The notes under the pieces: generated by a model
The model's database searches: none
Told to the model about the DNA's origin: nothing
Seen by the model: only the letters and a program-made list of their open reading frames with translations
Source: Snodgrassella alvi
GTDB taxonomy: Bacteria > Pseudomonadota > Gammaproteobacteria > Burkholderiales > Neisseriaceae
Length of the DNA stretch: 64,000 nt
Assembly (NCBI RefSeq): GCF_002777745.1
Contig: NZ_MEIO01000028.1
Location: forward strand, 1 to 64,000
Reading direction: 5' to 3'
Program-made: the position numbers and the translations under genes
In this document: positions 36,599 through 46,084 of the stretch, one piece after another
How positions within the stretch are numbered: the first letter of the stretch is position 1
How the letters are laid out: each line of letters opens with the position of its first letter

Positions 36599-37417
36599 TT
36601 ATTTATGCTTGTGCTTAGTTGAATTCACCTCAGAACGTTCAATTATCTGATCCAATTTATAAATATATTGGCTAGCAGCAGTATCATCCGCAGCACCGGC
36701 TGGTTTTACTTCATATACATTCAAACGCAATACCTGACTTTCAGCCGGATTAAACTGCCAGCCATCGATAGTGCCGGCAAAATTACGCCATACACCGGTT
36801 TTAACCTTTACACCTTGGTCATTATAAAAAATTTCACGAACTTTCAGACATTGCACCGCTCCATTATCTGTCTGACAAGTTTGTGTCTGCGGGCTTATTT
36901 CCCAGAATACCACCGTAGGCTGACCATATTGGGAAGTCGCTGTAGGCACACCACGCCAGAGCAGAGACTGACCGCGCTGATTTTCTATCCTTAACAGTGG
37001 TTGCGGATTCTGAGCATCTTCGACATTAAGCAATCCGGCATGTAGTTTTTGACCATTCATAAAAGCAATAACTGCCGCATCCTGTGCCATTACATCAGGA
37101 GCACAAGCCATCATAGTGCTCATTGGTGCTTGAATATACATATCCTGTCCGCTTAACTGATAAGCAGAACCAATACTATTACAACCGCCTGAAACATTCA
37201 GCCGCTGGCCAGCAAAATTCAGTTTTAAAGCTGAATTCGCCGCAAAATTGGCCAATGGTCGACCATGCCGGTCAGTTGCTTCTACCAACTGCCAGTTATA
37301 AGCACCTAACTGCTGCACACTTGCAGCACGCATATTCACCTTACGGTCTGATGTATGTGCACAGGCAGCAAGACTGCCTGCAATCAGAGCAGTTACTACC
37401 AATTTTTTAATATTCAT
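36599..37417 (-). CDS. META and DUF4377 domain lipoprotein
   Basis: The 272-residue precursor has a lipoprotein signal with Cys19 (lipobox LAAC). A META (HslJ-like) domain follows at about 36-140, with YNWQLVEATDRHGRP, LNVSGGCNSIGSAY and MSTMMACAPDVMAQ. A DUF4377 domain sits at about 165-252, with CLKVREIFYNDQG and ILRLNVYEVKPA-like segments near the end. META domain proteins of the HslJ type are linked to heat or novobiocin tolerance, but the molecular role is unknown. The start at 37417 is taken for its AAGGATA site and lipobox; the longest frame begins 21 codons earlier without such signals. Confidence 0.82.
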   Translation of the reverse strand: MNIKKLVVTALIAGSLAACAHTSDRKVNMRAASVQQLGAYNWQLVEATDRHGRPLANFAANSALKLNFAGQRLNVSGGCNSIGSAYQLSGQDMYIQAPMSTMMACAPDVMAQDAAVIAFMNGQKLHAGLLNVEDAQNPQPLLRIENQRGQSLLWRGVPTATSQYGQPTVVFWEISPQTQTCQTDNGAVQCLKVREIFYNDQGVKVKTGVWRNFAGTIDGWQFNPAESQVLRLNVYEVKPAGAADDTAASQYIYKLDQIIERSEVNSTKHKHK

Positions 37418-37549
37418 AAGTATATCCTTGCTAAAACGATACAACACTTGCACATTAAAATAAATCTGGGCATAAAACAACTATCATGTTTTATATAACC
37501 GAAAGATTAGCTATTATGCAACAGCAGCCGCAAACTCTGGAGAATCAGT

Positions 37550-38365
37550 ATGCAGATCGGTATTATCATTATCGGAGATGAAATCCTGAATGGTTCACGT
37601 CAGGACAGTCATTTTACTTTTTTCAGACAATTGTTCCAGCAGCATGGACTATATATGGCTTGGGCGCAATATTTACCTGATGATCGAGCAATAATTACCA
37701 GACAGCTTATCCTGTCATTTAAAGAGAAAATACCTGTTTTTGTCACCGGAGGCATAGGTGCCACGCCGGATGACCATACACGCCAAGCCTGTGCTAATGC
37801 TTTAAACTTACCTTTAACATCTCATCCTGATGCCCTGAAAGAAATTGAAGCCATTTCAATCAAACATGGCGATGCATTAGACAGCCCTGCGCATTTGCAA
37901 CGGGCAAAAATGGCGGATTTTCCTCAGGGAGCAGCACTGATTCCGAATCCATTCAACAATATCGCTGGCTTTTCAATCAGAGAGCATTATTTTTTACCCG
38001 GCTTCCCCAAAATGGCACATCCAATGGCTCAATGGGTATTAGACAAGTATTACCAACAAAATTTTTTCCTGCACCGACTGGCTACCAAAGCCGCTCTGGT
38101 TGATGGCTTGCCTGAATCACGAATTATTCCTCTGATGGAGCAGATTGAACAAAAATGGCCGACTATCAAAACCTTCAGCCTGCCCACTATCCGCGATGAT
38201 TTATCAGCCGATGAACAAATACATCAATACCGGCTGGAATTTGGTTTAAAAGCATGGGGCAAAGACTGTACCTGTCTGCAAGAAGTCTGGGAAGAGGCTG
38301 TACAGAAACTGATACATCTTGGAGCAACTGATATCACCCCATTGGATAAAAGTAGTGAAGGCTGA
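37550..38365 (+). CDS. CinA-like molybdopterin-binding domain protein
   Basis: The 271-residue protein starts with IGIIIIGDEILNGSRQDSH and has VTGGIGATPDDHTRQA at about 64-79, the hallmark of the MoCF/MoaB-Mog fold found in the N-terminal part of CinA (COG1058). The C-terminal amidohydrolase domain of full CinA (PncC) is absent. Such stand-alone proteins may hydrolyse nucleotide-type substrates such as ADP-ribose, but this is not settled. A GGAGAA site precedes the ATG. It is divergent from the META lipoprotein gene. Confidence 0.83.
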   Translation: MQIGIIIIGDEILNGSRQDSHFTFFRQLFQQHGLYMAWAQYLPDDRAIITRQLILSFKEKIPVFVTGGIGATPDDHTRQACANALNLPLTSHPDALKEIEAISIKHGDALDSPAHLQRAKMADFPQGAALIPNPFNNIAGFSIREHYFLPGFPKMAHPMAQWVLDKYYQQNFFLHRLATKAALVDGLPESRIIPLMEQIEQKWPTIKTFSLPTIRDDLSADEQIHQYRLEFGLKAWGKDCTCLQEVWEEAVQKLIHLGATDITPLDKSSEG

Positions 38366-38671
38366 ATCAAAGCCCTTCACAATAGTTTATATATGGATAA
38401 AATCTGTAACTAAGAGAAAAATTACCTGTTTAAACGCTAAAAAAAAGGGTTTAAAACCATACTTAGCCCGCTTACAGGCTGAAAAAACCATACTTTTATC
38501 CCTTTACATGCAAAACGGTTTTGTATTTGCGTTTCATTTAGCAAACTACTAGAATTCCAGCAACTTACAGCAGTGTCTGGTTTTGCGGTCAACCAAATAC
38601 CACTATATGACTGGTCGATAGTGAACTGAACTCATCAACCGCACTACTTAGCAACAGGTATACATTTATTC
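38366..38671. other. Spacer between the CinA-like gene and serC
   Basis: About 305 bases with no gene supported. A short frame reaching in from the cinA-like 3' end has no start signal or protein-like composition. The serC promoter is expected here but was not resolved. Confidence 0.4.
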
Positions 38672-39775
38672 ATGACAATTCTGAACAAATACAATTTTTC
38701 TGCCGGTCCAGCAATACTGCCAGAGGCCGTATTACAAACAGCTCAGGCTGAAATGCTGGATTATAATGGTACTGGTAGCTCAGTGATGACCATGAGTCAC
38801 CGCTCAGATGCTTTTATCAGTATCTTGCATCATGCCGAACAGGACTTGCGTCAGCTGCTGCATATTCCAAACAACTATAAAATATTATTTATGCAGGGTG
38901 GAGCCAGCGCTCAATTCAACATGCTAGTCATGAATCTCGCTAATGGCTTTAAACGGGTTGATTCAGTAGTTTCCGGTAACTGGAGCCGGATTGCCCACAG
39001 CCAAATGGGCAAGCTTTCCAATGCCGAAATACATTTAGCAGCACATGGCGGTGATTTATATAACTATACAGACGTACCAGCACCTGAAAACTGGGACGTT
39101 GACCCAAACTCAGCCTTTGTTCACTATTGCATTAATGAAACCGTACATGGTCTGCAATACCGTGATATTCCCAAACCAGACGGAATGCCTCCGATCGTAT
39201 GTGATATGTCGAGTGAAATTCTTTCCCGACCGATTAATATTGCTGATTTTGGCGTTATTTATGCTGGTGCCCAAAAAAATATCGGGCCGTCAGGAGCTAC
39301 CATTGTTATTATTCGCGAAGATTTGCTTGAACGCTGCTCCGAGCGGATTCCTGACGTATGGAATTATCAGAGCCATATAAGCCGTCAGGGAATGTATAAC
39401 ACCCCTGCGACCTATCCGATTTATATTTCAGGGCTGGTATTCCGCTGGCTTCAGGTTCATGGTGGAGTGGAACAGATACAGGCCATCAACACAATGAAAG
39501 CTGAAACCCTGTATTCTGCTATAGATAACAGTAATGGCTTTTATACCAATAATGTAAAACAACATGCCCGTTCACATATGAATGTCATTTTCCATACCCC
39601 TAAAAAAGAGCTAGACACGATATTTGTGCAGCAAGCTAATGCTCATGGTTTATGTGCATTACAGGGCTACCAATCAATAGGTGGAATGCGTGCCAGTATT
39701 TATAATGCCATGCCTATTCAGGGCGTAGAAGCACTGGTAAGTTTCATGCAGGAATTTCAGCGTCGATACGGCTAA
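38672..39775 (+). CDS. serC: Phosphoserine aminotransferase
   Basis: SerC is a PLP enzyme that makes phosphoserine from phosphohydroxypyruvate and glutamate, and also serves in pyridoxine synthesis. The 367-residue protein starts with YNFSAGPAILPEAVL, has SHRSDAF and FMQGGASAQFNML (about 74-86), and the PLP-lysine region IYAGAQKNIGPSG with Lys at about 197. Near the C-terminus are NVIFHTP and the GGMRASIYNAMP motif. Length is normal. A terminator follows at 39794-39830. Confidence 0.96.
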   Translation: MTILNKYNFSAGPAILPEAVLQTAQAEMLDYNGTGSSVMTMSHRSDAFISILHHAEQDLRQLLHIPNNYKILFMQGGASAQFNMLVMNLANGFKRVDSVVSGNWSRIAHSQMGKLSNAEIHLAAHGGDLYNYTDVPAPENWDVDPNSAFVHYCINETVHGLQYRDIPKPDGMPPIVCDMSSEILSRPINIADFGVIYAGAQKNIGPSGATIVIIREDLLERCSERIPDVWNYQSHISRQGMYNTPATYPIYISGLVFRWLQVHGGVEQIQAINTMKAETLYSAIDNSNGFYTNNVKQHARSHMNVIFHTPKKELDTIFVQQANAHGLCALQGYQSIGGMRASIYNAMPIQGVEALVSFMQEFQRRYG

Positions 39776-39793
39776 TTTTTTTGACGCTCACTC

Positions 39794-39830
39794 AACCGGT
39801 GTAGTAGAAAATCTGCTGCACCGGTTTTCA
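39794..39830 (+). terminator. Terminator after serC
   Basis: AACCGGTG (39794-39801) and CACCGGTT (39819-39826) form the base of a hairpin that extends with wobble pairs, and TTTTC follows. Confidence 0.7.
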
Positions 39831-39921
39831 GTTATATCCTAAATAAATCATAGTTTTTTCTATCAATGATCCCCTTGAATCTGGATTTTTAATTAAGAGG
39901 ATTAATAACTTCAGCCTTACT

Positions 39922-41316
39922 TTACTGAACAGTATTAGGACGATACCGCTCCAACAGCATATTACTGAATTTATTTTCTGGATCTACTCGCTTTTTAAGT
40001 TTGAAGAATTGCTCTGCTTGTGGGTAAGCACGCTGGAATTGCTCAGAAGTTGCATGCAATTGATAAGGTAAAAAATAACTTCCGCCGTTTGCCAGTGCTG
40101 CATCTATTAACTCTCGAGTCCAGATACCTACCTGCTCTTTACTGCGCTCATCAGTAGTTTGCTGATAATAAATAACAAAAGCAAATACTTCGTTTTTAGC
40201 CCATGCAAGCAGCGAACCGCTATCTCGATTGGCGTGACGAACAGAGATATTAACGACATTAACCTTATGTTTCTTCAGAATAGCAATTAATTCGGGATAA
40301 AAATCATCAAACCGTTCAACCGGTATAAAATATTCTTCCAGAGCGAAACTTTTATTTTTTTCAGCAATTGGTTCCAAAATGGATACATCATAACTGGCTT
40401 CGTAATTACGCCACATTACCGGTTGCTTTGCATAGTCTACCTCATCATGCAATTTACGCAACTCTTTGCCAAAATGAGATGAAGCTACAATTTTTATTCT
40501 TCGTTCCTGCTTGCGTGAATGTTCAAAGCGTGATCTCAACCTGTCTGAAATAGTCAGAGGTTCTTGCGTCTGTTCAAACGTTATTAAACGAACTTTCTTA
40601 AAATCAGGCGGATACATTACAGCATTGTGAAATATTGCAGCCTTATTAGACCGGATATTCTGAGAGAAATACTGGTAATACCTTGTAATTGGCATAACCT
40701 CACTAATACGTTTTACCTTAACATTATCAACAAGGCGCAAAGTTACTTCCGTGATAACTCCCAAACCACCATAACCACCAATAGCGCCATAAAATATATC
40801 CTGATTTTCTTTCGGACTGGCCGCCACTATCGAACCATCAGCCAGTACAATTCTGAATTGTTCTACAGACAGAATAATAGGTCCTTCGCCAATATAACGA
40901 CCATGTACATTTACAGCCAATGAACCGCCAATACTGAAATTGGCAAAGCTTTGCATAATTTTTACTGATAAACCATAAGGATCAATTAATTCTTGTACCT
41001 GACGCCAGCTTGCCCCAGCCTCAATGGTTAAAAGCTTTTGCTCAGGATTAAAAGCAATCACATGATTCAGCTTTTGCGTATCTATTTGTAGCCCACCCTG
41101 AATTGCAGTTTGTCCGCCCATACTGTACTTGCCCCCGGCTATACTGATAGTACCCTGAGTACTCTTAACCAACTCTGCAACCTGTTGTGTTGATTCCGGC
41201 TGCACTACCGCAGCCACCTGTACAGGTGTCATCCCAGTAACATCATTTACAATTACAGCATGTGTTCTTAATGAGAAGAGCATAAAAAGTATGTACAACA
41301 AATTTACTTTTTTCAT
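39922..41316 (-). CDS. Exported FAD-linked oxidoreductase (FAD_binding_4 family)
   Basis: The 464-residue protein has a signal peptide (MKKVNLLYILFMLFSLRTHA), then a PCMH-type FAD-binding domain (about 28-200). That domain contains VVQPESTQQVAELVKS, SIAGGKYSMGGQ, MQSFANFSIGGSLAVNVHGR and AIGGYGGLGVITEVTLRL. The C-terminal part resembles the sugar-lactone oxidases (ALO/GULO group), ending DPENKFSN. The histidine that carries covalent FAD in many relatives (GGHS) is replaced by Lys in GGKYS, so flavin is probably held non-covalently. The substrate is unknown. The gene stands alone, convergent with serC. Confidence 0.82.
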   Translation of the reverse strand: MKKVNLLYILFMLFSLRTHAVIVNDVTGMTPVQVAAVVQPESTQQVAELVKSTQGTISIAGGKYSMGGQTAIQGGLQIDTQKLNHVIAFNPEQKLLTIEAGASWRQVQELIDPYGLSVKIMQSFANFSIGGSLAVNVHGRYIGEGPIILSVEQFRIVLADGSIVAASPKENQDIFYGAIGGYGGLGVITEVTLRLVDNVKVKRISEVMPITRYYQYFSQNIRSNKAAIFHNAVMYPPDFKKVRLITFEQTQEPLTISDRLRSRFEHSRKQERRIKIVASSHFGKELRKLHDEVDYAKQPVMWRNYEASYDVSILEPIAEKNKSFALEEYFIPVERFDDFYPELIAILKKHKVNVVNISVRHANRDSGSLLAWAKNEVFAFVIYYQQTTDERSKEQVGIWTRELIDAALANGGSYFLPYQLHATSEQFQRAYPQAEQFFKLKKRVDPENKFSNMLLERYRPNTVQ

Positions 41317-41842
41317 TATTTAGTGATCTATATTCAACAGATTGAAAAATATACCTACCCTGAATAAGCAAATCAAATAAATTTATTGTTTTATATCAAC
41401 CAATAATCGATTTACATCCTAAACCAGAAATATTCTTATTTTCTTTACATTAACTGAATAATCTGATTATTTCAATAATTATAACCAGTAGTCCGAATCT
41501 TTGTAAAAGCTATCTGTAGCATCATTATTCTCAGCAGTGACCGCTAAATCTGAGCCTAAACCAATCTGGCTTAGTGTGAAAAGAACCGACACCACAAATG
41601 CGCTACAACTCAGATCCAGATATTCTTCTTTTCAGTCCGACAATGCTTTAACTTAATATAAACCATTACTATTATTAGAGAAATACACAACCTGTATTAC
41701 TGTCTACAACAATGTTACCTGCTAACCATCCAGCAACTGAATAACCTGATGCTGGCAAGTGCCTTACAGACAATACAGAAAGTGGTCTTAATCAGCTAAT
41801 AAACAGAGAAAGGTACACTTTAATCTTAAGCTACATGAAAAT
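41317..41842. other. Spacer between tlpA and the FAD oxidoreductase gene
   Basis: About 525 bases with stop codons in all frames. A 67-codon frame overlapping the tlpA 3' end is a shadow. No RNA gene or terminator was recognised. Confidence 0.4.
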
Positions 41843-42361
41843 TTATAAGCGAACTTTGCGTCGCGCACACTGTTTTTTTGCTGCTTCAACTGCCTGATTG
41901 AGTCTGGCTTCAGTAAGCGTTCCCAGCAATGCTTGCTTAAACCCGCAGCCAGACGCCTGTACCAATGTATACGGTACCCCACCAACCTCATTACCTAATT
42001 GCTTCATCCACGCCCGACTATCTGTGCCAATGTAGCGATACAGTGGATAATGTACTGACACTTGCCGAGTAAATCGTTGTAAATTAGCATCATTATCCAG
42101 CGCCACTCCCACTACAGTAACCACATCTTTACCAGAACGTTGCTGCTGTAAATACCAGCGTGACAACATAGGCATTTCTTTCCGGCATGGCGTACACCAA
42201 GTTGCCCAGATATTAACCACAAGTATCGGCTTTTCCGTTGGTAAAACTGCGGCCTTACCTTGAGGCCAACTTTGCAATTCTGCCGCCTGTAAACGAACAC
42301 AACTTAAAAACAAGACACTCAACAAAAAAATTTTCTTTAAAAGCCCGGTAGATTGAGACAT
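41843..42361 (-). CDS. tlpA: TlpA-type periplasmic thioredoxin
   Basis: The 172-residue protein has a signal peptide or anchor (about 8-27, ending LQAAE) and a thioredoxin fold with the redox motif WATWCTPCRKEMP (Cys56, Cys59). The conserved cis-Pro follows in GGVPYTLV. TlpA-type proteins are periplasmic thiol-disulfide reductases, often used in cytochrome maturation. Two further Cys lie near the C-terminus. No cytochrome gene is next to it. An AAGGGT site precedes the ATG. The symbol follows common naming, and the target protein is unknown. Confidence 0.85.
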   Translation of the reverse strand: MSQSTGLLKKIFLLSVLFLSCVRLQAAELQSWPQGKAAVLPTEKPILVVNIWATWCTPCRKEMPMLSRWYLQQQRSGKDVVTVVGVALDNDANLQRFTRQVSVHYPLYRYIGTDSRAWMKQLGNEVGGVPYTLVQASGCGFKQALLGTLTEARLNQAVEAAKKQCARRKVRL

Positions 42362-42653
42362 ACCCTTACCTGAATATTACATTTTAATAGCGTTAATTAT
42401 AAAATATTTCCCATACAATATTACTAATACAATTTCGTTATACTAACTACTAACGCAGTAGTTACCATTCTTTTTTTCTATCCTTGCTGCATTAATCAAC
42501 TGAATCATGTAACTAAATCAGATAATTTATTTATATCAACCACAACAAAATTAGTTTAACCTTTAGAATAATTAATAATACTTGTCAAAATTTGAAGTTT
42601 CGTCCACACTTACCATTTAGATTTTTCATTTCTTTAGAAGTTCAGGGATAATC

Positions 42654-43010
42654 ATGACTGATACCGTCATACTGTACCACAACCCGAATTGTTCCAAATC
42701 GCGCGCTGCTCTGTCTTTACTTCAGGTACGCAATGTCGACACCAAAGTCATTCCCTACCTGACCGAACCATTAACCGAAGCACAGATTCGCATATTGAAA
42801 CAGAAACTTGCGATTAGCTCTGCGCGGGAAATGATGCGCAGCAAAGATGATTTATTTACAAAACTAAATTTGCTTGATGCTGATGAAGATACACTAATAG
42901 CAGCCATGGCAGCACATCCAATACTAATAGAAAGACCAATAGCAGTAATCGGTGAACATGCGGCTATAGGTCGTCCGTTAACCAATATTGAAGCTTTACT
43001 TGAACAGTAA
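42654..43010 (+). CDS. arsC: Arsenate reductase (glutaredoxin type, ArsC)
   Basis: The 118-residue protein carries YHNPNCSKSRAALSLL with the catalytic Cys13, and YLTEPLTEAQIRIL, RSKDDLF and HPILIERPIAV, all typical of ArsC. The enzyme reduces arsenate to arsenite using glutathione and glutaredoxin. No arsenite pump or ArsR regulator is nearby. Its stop codon is directly followed by the ATG of the ydcF-like gene, so the two form an operon. Some ArsC-like proteins (Spx/YffB type) have other roles, but the HNP.CS.S pattern favours ArsC. Confidence 0.88.
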   Translation: MTDTVILYHNPNCSKSRAALSLLQVRNVDTKVIPYLTEPLTEAQIRILKQKLAISSAREMMRSKDDLFTKLNLLDADEDTLIAAMAAHPILIERPIAVIGEHAAIGRPLTNIEALLEQ

Positions 43011-43670
43011 ATGATCTCCAGCACACGTCTTGGCTTCTGGTACTGTTTGCGCAGTGTTATCATTGCAGGTGCCTTGTTTATTGGAACCAACTATGCCATC
43101 AGTGTTGCTATAGTTTATCAGTTCAGTCATCCGCAAGTACTCAGTGAAGCCGATGCAGCAATTGTACTTGGTGCAGCAGCATGGGATAAACGCCCTTCTC
43201 CGGTTTTTCGCGAACGCATTAATCATGCCATCCATTTGTACCGTACTGGCAAAGTAAAAAAAATTCTGTTTACTGGCGGCAGCCCCAAACCCGGTTTTAT
43301 GACTGAAGCCGCAGTTGGTCGGCGCTATGCAATTCGCAACGGCGTTGATGCCAATGATATTATCTACGAAAACCATTCTCGGGATACTTGGCAGAATCTG
43401 GTTAATGCACAGATAATTGCCGAGGATAATGATTTAAACAGCTTTATCATCGTCAGCGATCCCTATCATCTGGCACGTGCTAACTTCATTGCACGTGACT
43501 TGGGGCTGCATGCTCAGGTTTCACCTACCCCAACCACCCGTTATACCGCCACCCAGTCTAAATTACGCTTTTTAGCACAGGAAAGCTATACACTGATGAT
43601 GTATCAATGGGTAAAGTATCTGGCGCGTTTTCCACGGCTTATCCATATGCTAAGCACCAAAATTTTGTAA
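43011..43670 (+). CDS. YdcF/SanA-like DUF218 membrane protein
   Basis: The 219-residue protein has one N-terminal membrane helix (about 12-34) and a DUF218 domain. That domain shows ADAAIVLGAAAWDKRPSPVFRERI (in two parts), KKILFTGGSPKPG, HSRDTWQNLVNA and IIVSDPYHLARA. SanA relatives affect envelope permeability to vancomycin and YdcF binds S-adenosylmethionine, but no reaction is known. It starts immediately after the arsC stop (TAAATG), which implies translational coupling. Confidence 0.83.
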   Translation: MISSTRLGFWYCLRSVIIAGALFIGTNYAISVAIVYQFSHPQVLSEADAAIVLGAAAWDKRPSPVFRERINHAIHLYRTGKVKKILFTGGSPKPGFMTEAAVGRRYAIRNGVDANDIIYENHSRDTWQNLVNAQIIAEDNDLNSFIIVSDPYHLARANFIARDLGLHAQVSPTPTTRYTATQSKLRFLAQESYTLMMYQWVKYLARFPRLIHMLSTKIL

Positions 43671-43953
43671 TTATTTTAAGCTTACTATTTTCCTGTATAT
43701 ACATATCCTTTTATTACACGCACTTATAACTGGAATCAATGACAACAGTTTTAGCGAAGCAGAATAATTTGCACTATTATTTCTCTCAGTACGTCATAGA
43801 GATATCAATAAACACAATCGGATAATTATTTTGCTTTCTGTTACTCTGACTAACAAGCCCCACAAAAGACCATTAACCTCACCCGTCAATCGATAGTATG
43901 ATTATTCCCTAAAACTCAATCATTCAACACATCCATTAGCAGAGGATCAAATC

Positions 43954-45243
43954 ATGGATCGAAACCAGCAACTCTTCGAACAGGCAAAAATCATTATTCC
44001 GGGCGGAGTAAATTCCCCAGTACGTGCTTTTGGCAGTGTTGGCGGTATCCCTCGCTTTATTAACAAGGCACAAGGTGCATATATATGGGATGAAAACCAG
44101 AGCCGTTATATCGATTATGTTGGTTCATGGGGACCAGCTATTGTTGGACACGCGCATCCAGAAGTAGTTGAAGCAGTCTGTCATGCTGCCGAAAATGGTC
44201 TTTCTTTCGGAGCACCCACCGAAAATGAAATCCGCATAGCCGAAGAAATTCGCCATATTGTGCCCAGCATGGAGCAAATTCGTCTGGTCAGCTCCGGTAC
44301 TGAGGCCACCATGAGTGCGATTCGTCTGGCTAGAGGCTTTACCGGACGCGACAATATCATTAAATTCGAAGGCTGTTATCATGGCCATTCCGACAGCTTG
44401 CTGGTTAAAGCCGGCTCCGGTCTGTTAACCTTCGGCCATCCCAGCTCAGCTGGTGTCCCTGAGGATTTCAGCCGTCATACTTTGGTTTTGCCTTATAATG
44501 ATGTAGAGGCTTTACAACAGACATTTGCTAGCAAGGGCGACAGTATCGCCTGTGTAATTGTTGAACCGATTGCTGGCAATATGAATATGATTCCAGCCAC
44601 AGCTGAGTTTGTTCAGGCTTTGCGCACTCTTACTGAACAACATGGCAGCGTGCTGATTTACGATGAAGTCATGACGGGTTTTCGTGTTGCTCTGGGCGGT
44701 GCACAATCAATTCATGGTATTAAGCCTGATTTAACCACCATTGGCAAAATTATTGGCGGTGGCATGCCCGTTGCTGCTTTCGGCGGTCGAGCAGACATCA
44801 TGTCCTGTATTTCACCTTTAGGTGCGGTTTATCAAGCAGGCACATTATCTGGCAATCCCGTATGCGTGGCAGCCGGGCTGAAAACACTAGAAATCATACA
44901 GCGACCCGATTTTTATACATCTTTAAGCACACGCACTCAAGAATTAAGTAATGGTTTAGCAGCAATAGCACAAGAAACCAATATTCCATTCTGTAGTCGC
45001 AGTATAGGTGGAATGTTTGGTTTTTACTTTAATACAGAACTGCCAAATTGCTTTGCAGACATGCAACACAGCAATCAGATATTGTTTAAAGAGTTCTTCC
45101 ATGCCATGCTTTCACGCGGTGTGGCCTTTGCGCCATCCGCATATGAAGCCTGTTTTGTGTCTGCTGCTCATAGCAGTGAAATCATTGCCGATACTCTTGG
45201 GCTGGCCGCAGAAGTGTTTACCGAAATCGCACGCACCATCTGA
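43954..45243 (+). CDS. hemL: Glutamate-1-semialdehyde 2,1-aminomutase
   Basis: HemL converts glutamate-1-semialdehyde to 5-aminolevulinate using PLP, the second step of the C5 haem route begun by HemA at 17084-18346. The 429-residue class III aminotransferase has [18 protein letters not shown] at the start, [20 protein letters not shown] (113-132), [17 protein letters not shown] (about 236-244) and the PLP Lys265 in [11 protein letters not shown]. Length is normal. An AGAGGA site precedes the ATG. Confidence 0.96.
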   Translation: MDRNQQLFEQAKIIIPGGVNSPVRAFGSVGGIPRFINKAQGAYIWDENQSRYIDYVGSWGPAIVGHAHPEVVEAVCHAAENGLSFGAPTENEIRIAEEIRHIVPSMEQIRLVSSGTEATMSAIRLARGFTGRDNIIKFEGCYHGHSDSLLVKAGSGLLTFGHPSSAGVPEDFSRHTLVLPYNDVEALQQTFASKGDSIACVIVEPIAGNMNMIPATAEFVQALRTLTEQHGSVLIYDEVMTGFRVALGGAQSIHGIKPDLTTIGKIIGGGMPVAAFGGRADIMSCISPLGAVYQAGTLSGNPVCVAAGLKTLEIIQRPDFYTSLSTRTQELSNGLAAIAQETNIPFCSRSIGGMFGFYFNTELPNCFADMQHSNQILFKEFFHAMLSRGVAFAPSAYEACFVSAAHSSEIIADTLGLAAEVFTEIARTI

Positions 45244-45255
45244 TATATAAATGAT

Positions 45256-45296
45256 TACCGGCGAATGTCTTATTTGGTTCATGCGCCGGTATCTTT
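45256..45296 (+). terminator. Likely terminator after hemL
   Basis: TACCGGCG (45256-45263) and CGCCGGTA (45284-45291) form a perfect 8-bp stem with a 20-base loop, followed by TCTTTT. Confidence 0.55.
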
Positions 45297-45688
45297 TACC
45301 AGTTCAGTAAACGAACATTAACCGCTAGCAATATATTTTCGACTTCTCTTTTCAGCTCTGGTGCCACAATATATCTAATTGAATTTAATAAATTTACCTA
45401 CAATATCGGTAATTTTTGTAATCATTTATCGCCATTTCATGTCTAATTGATATTCACTTTTCCTGCTATATTTACAGCGCAATAAAACCAGTTGCAGACA
45501 AATTCTTTAAATAGAACACTAAAACTAATAAAAACTTTCTTCCTACGCTACATAATAACTAAAAATTACAATTAATTAACATTAAAAAACAATTAACTAA
45601 GTCTAGCCTAAGTATTTAAAGCCATACTGTGTATTAACAAGAACCAAGATGGTTATTGTCCTAAACTAATTTTTAATGGAGATCTGTC
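45297..45688. other. AT-rich leader region of the small exported protein gene
   Basis: About 390 bases with no gene on either strand. It must hold the promoter of the small Thr-rich protein gene. No clear -35/-10 pair or known regulatory motif was found. Confidence 0.4.
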
Positions 45689-45955
45689 ATGAAAAAAATT
45701 ACTGCTGCTGTTGTAAGTGCTATTTTCGGTTTAACCTCTGCTGCTTCTTTCGCCGCTCCTGTTGCTGCAACCACCACTACTACAACTGACACCACTACTG
45801 CTACCACCTCTGTAAAACCAGCAACCAAAACTGTTAAACCAGTTGCTAAAAAAACTCAGGTAAAAAAAGTACACACTAGAAAAGCACATGCCCCAAAAGC
45901 TGCTGCCAGCACTACTACCACCAAACAAACCACAACCACTACTGAAACAAACTAA
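45689..45955 (+). CDS. Small exported Thr/Lys/Ala-rich protein
   Basis: The 88-residue protein has a signal peptide (MKKITAAVVSAIFGLTSAASFA, about 1-22) and then a low-complexity mature part. A Thr-rich block (about 28-41) is followed by a basic Lys/Val/His block (about 42-70, with KPVAKKTQVKKVHTRKAHAP), and then a second Thr-rich block. In composition and size it recalls acid-shock protein Asr of enterobacteria, but that is only an analogy. A GGAGAT site precedes the ATG, and a strong terminator follows at 45981-46013. It is a single-gene unit directly upstream of a two-component system. Confidence 0.65.
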   Translation: MKKITAAVVSAIFGLTSAASFAAPVAATTTTTTDTTTATTSVKPATKTVKPVAKKTQVKKVHTRKAHAPKAAASTTTTKQTTTTTETN

Positions 45956-45980
45956 GCAGGCTTTAGGTTAACGTTTGAAT

Positions 45981-46014
45981 AAAAACCGTTTCAGAAATAC
46001 TGAAACGGTTTTTG
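45981..46014 (+). terminator. Terminator after the small exported protein gene
   Basis: AAAAACCGTTTCAG (45981-45994) and CTGAAACGGTTTTT (46000-46013) form a 14-bp stem with loop AAATA, ending in TTTTT. Confidence 0.9.
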
Positions 46015-46084
46015 TTATCATAGACATCTCTCAGTCTGATTTAATACAGACTGCCCATTTGTCTATGCGGAAAAATGTTAGCCT

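Noticed and set aside
38319-38552. 77-codon plus-strand frame overlapping the 3' end of the CinA-like gene
   Set aside because: It begins inside the upstream gene, has no ribosome-binding site, and shows no recognisable protein features.
41788-41991. 67-codon minus-strand frame overlapping the tlpA 3' end
   Set aside because: It shares most of its length with tlpA in another frame and has no start signal.
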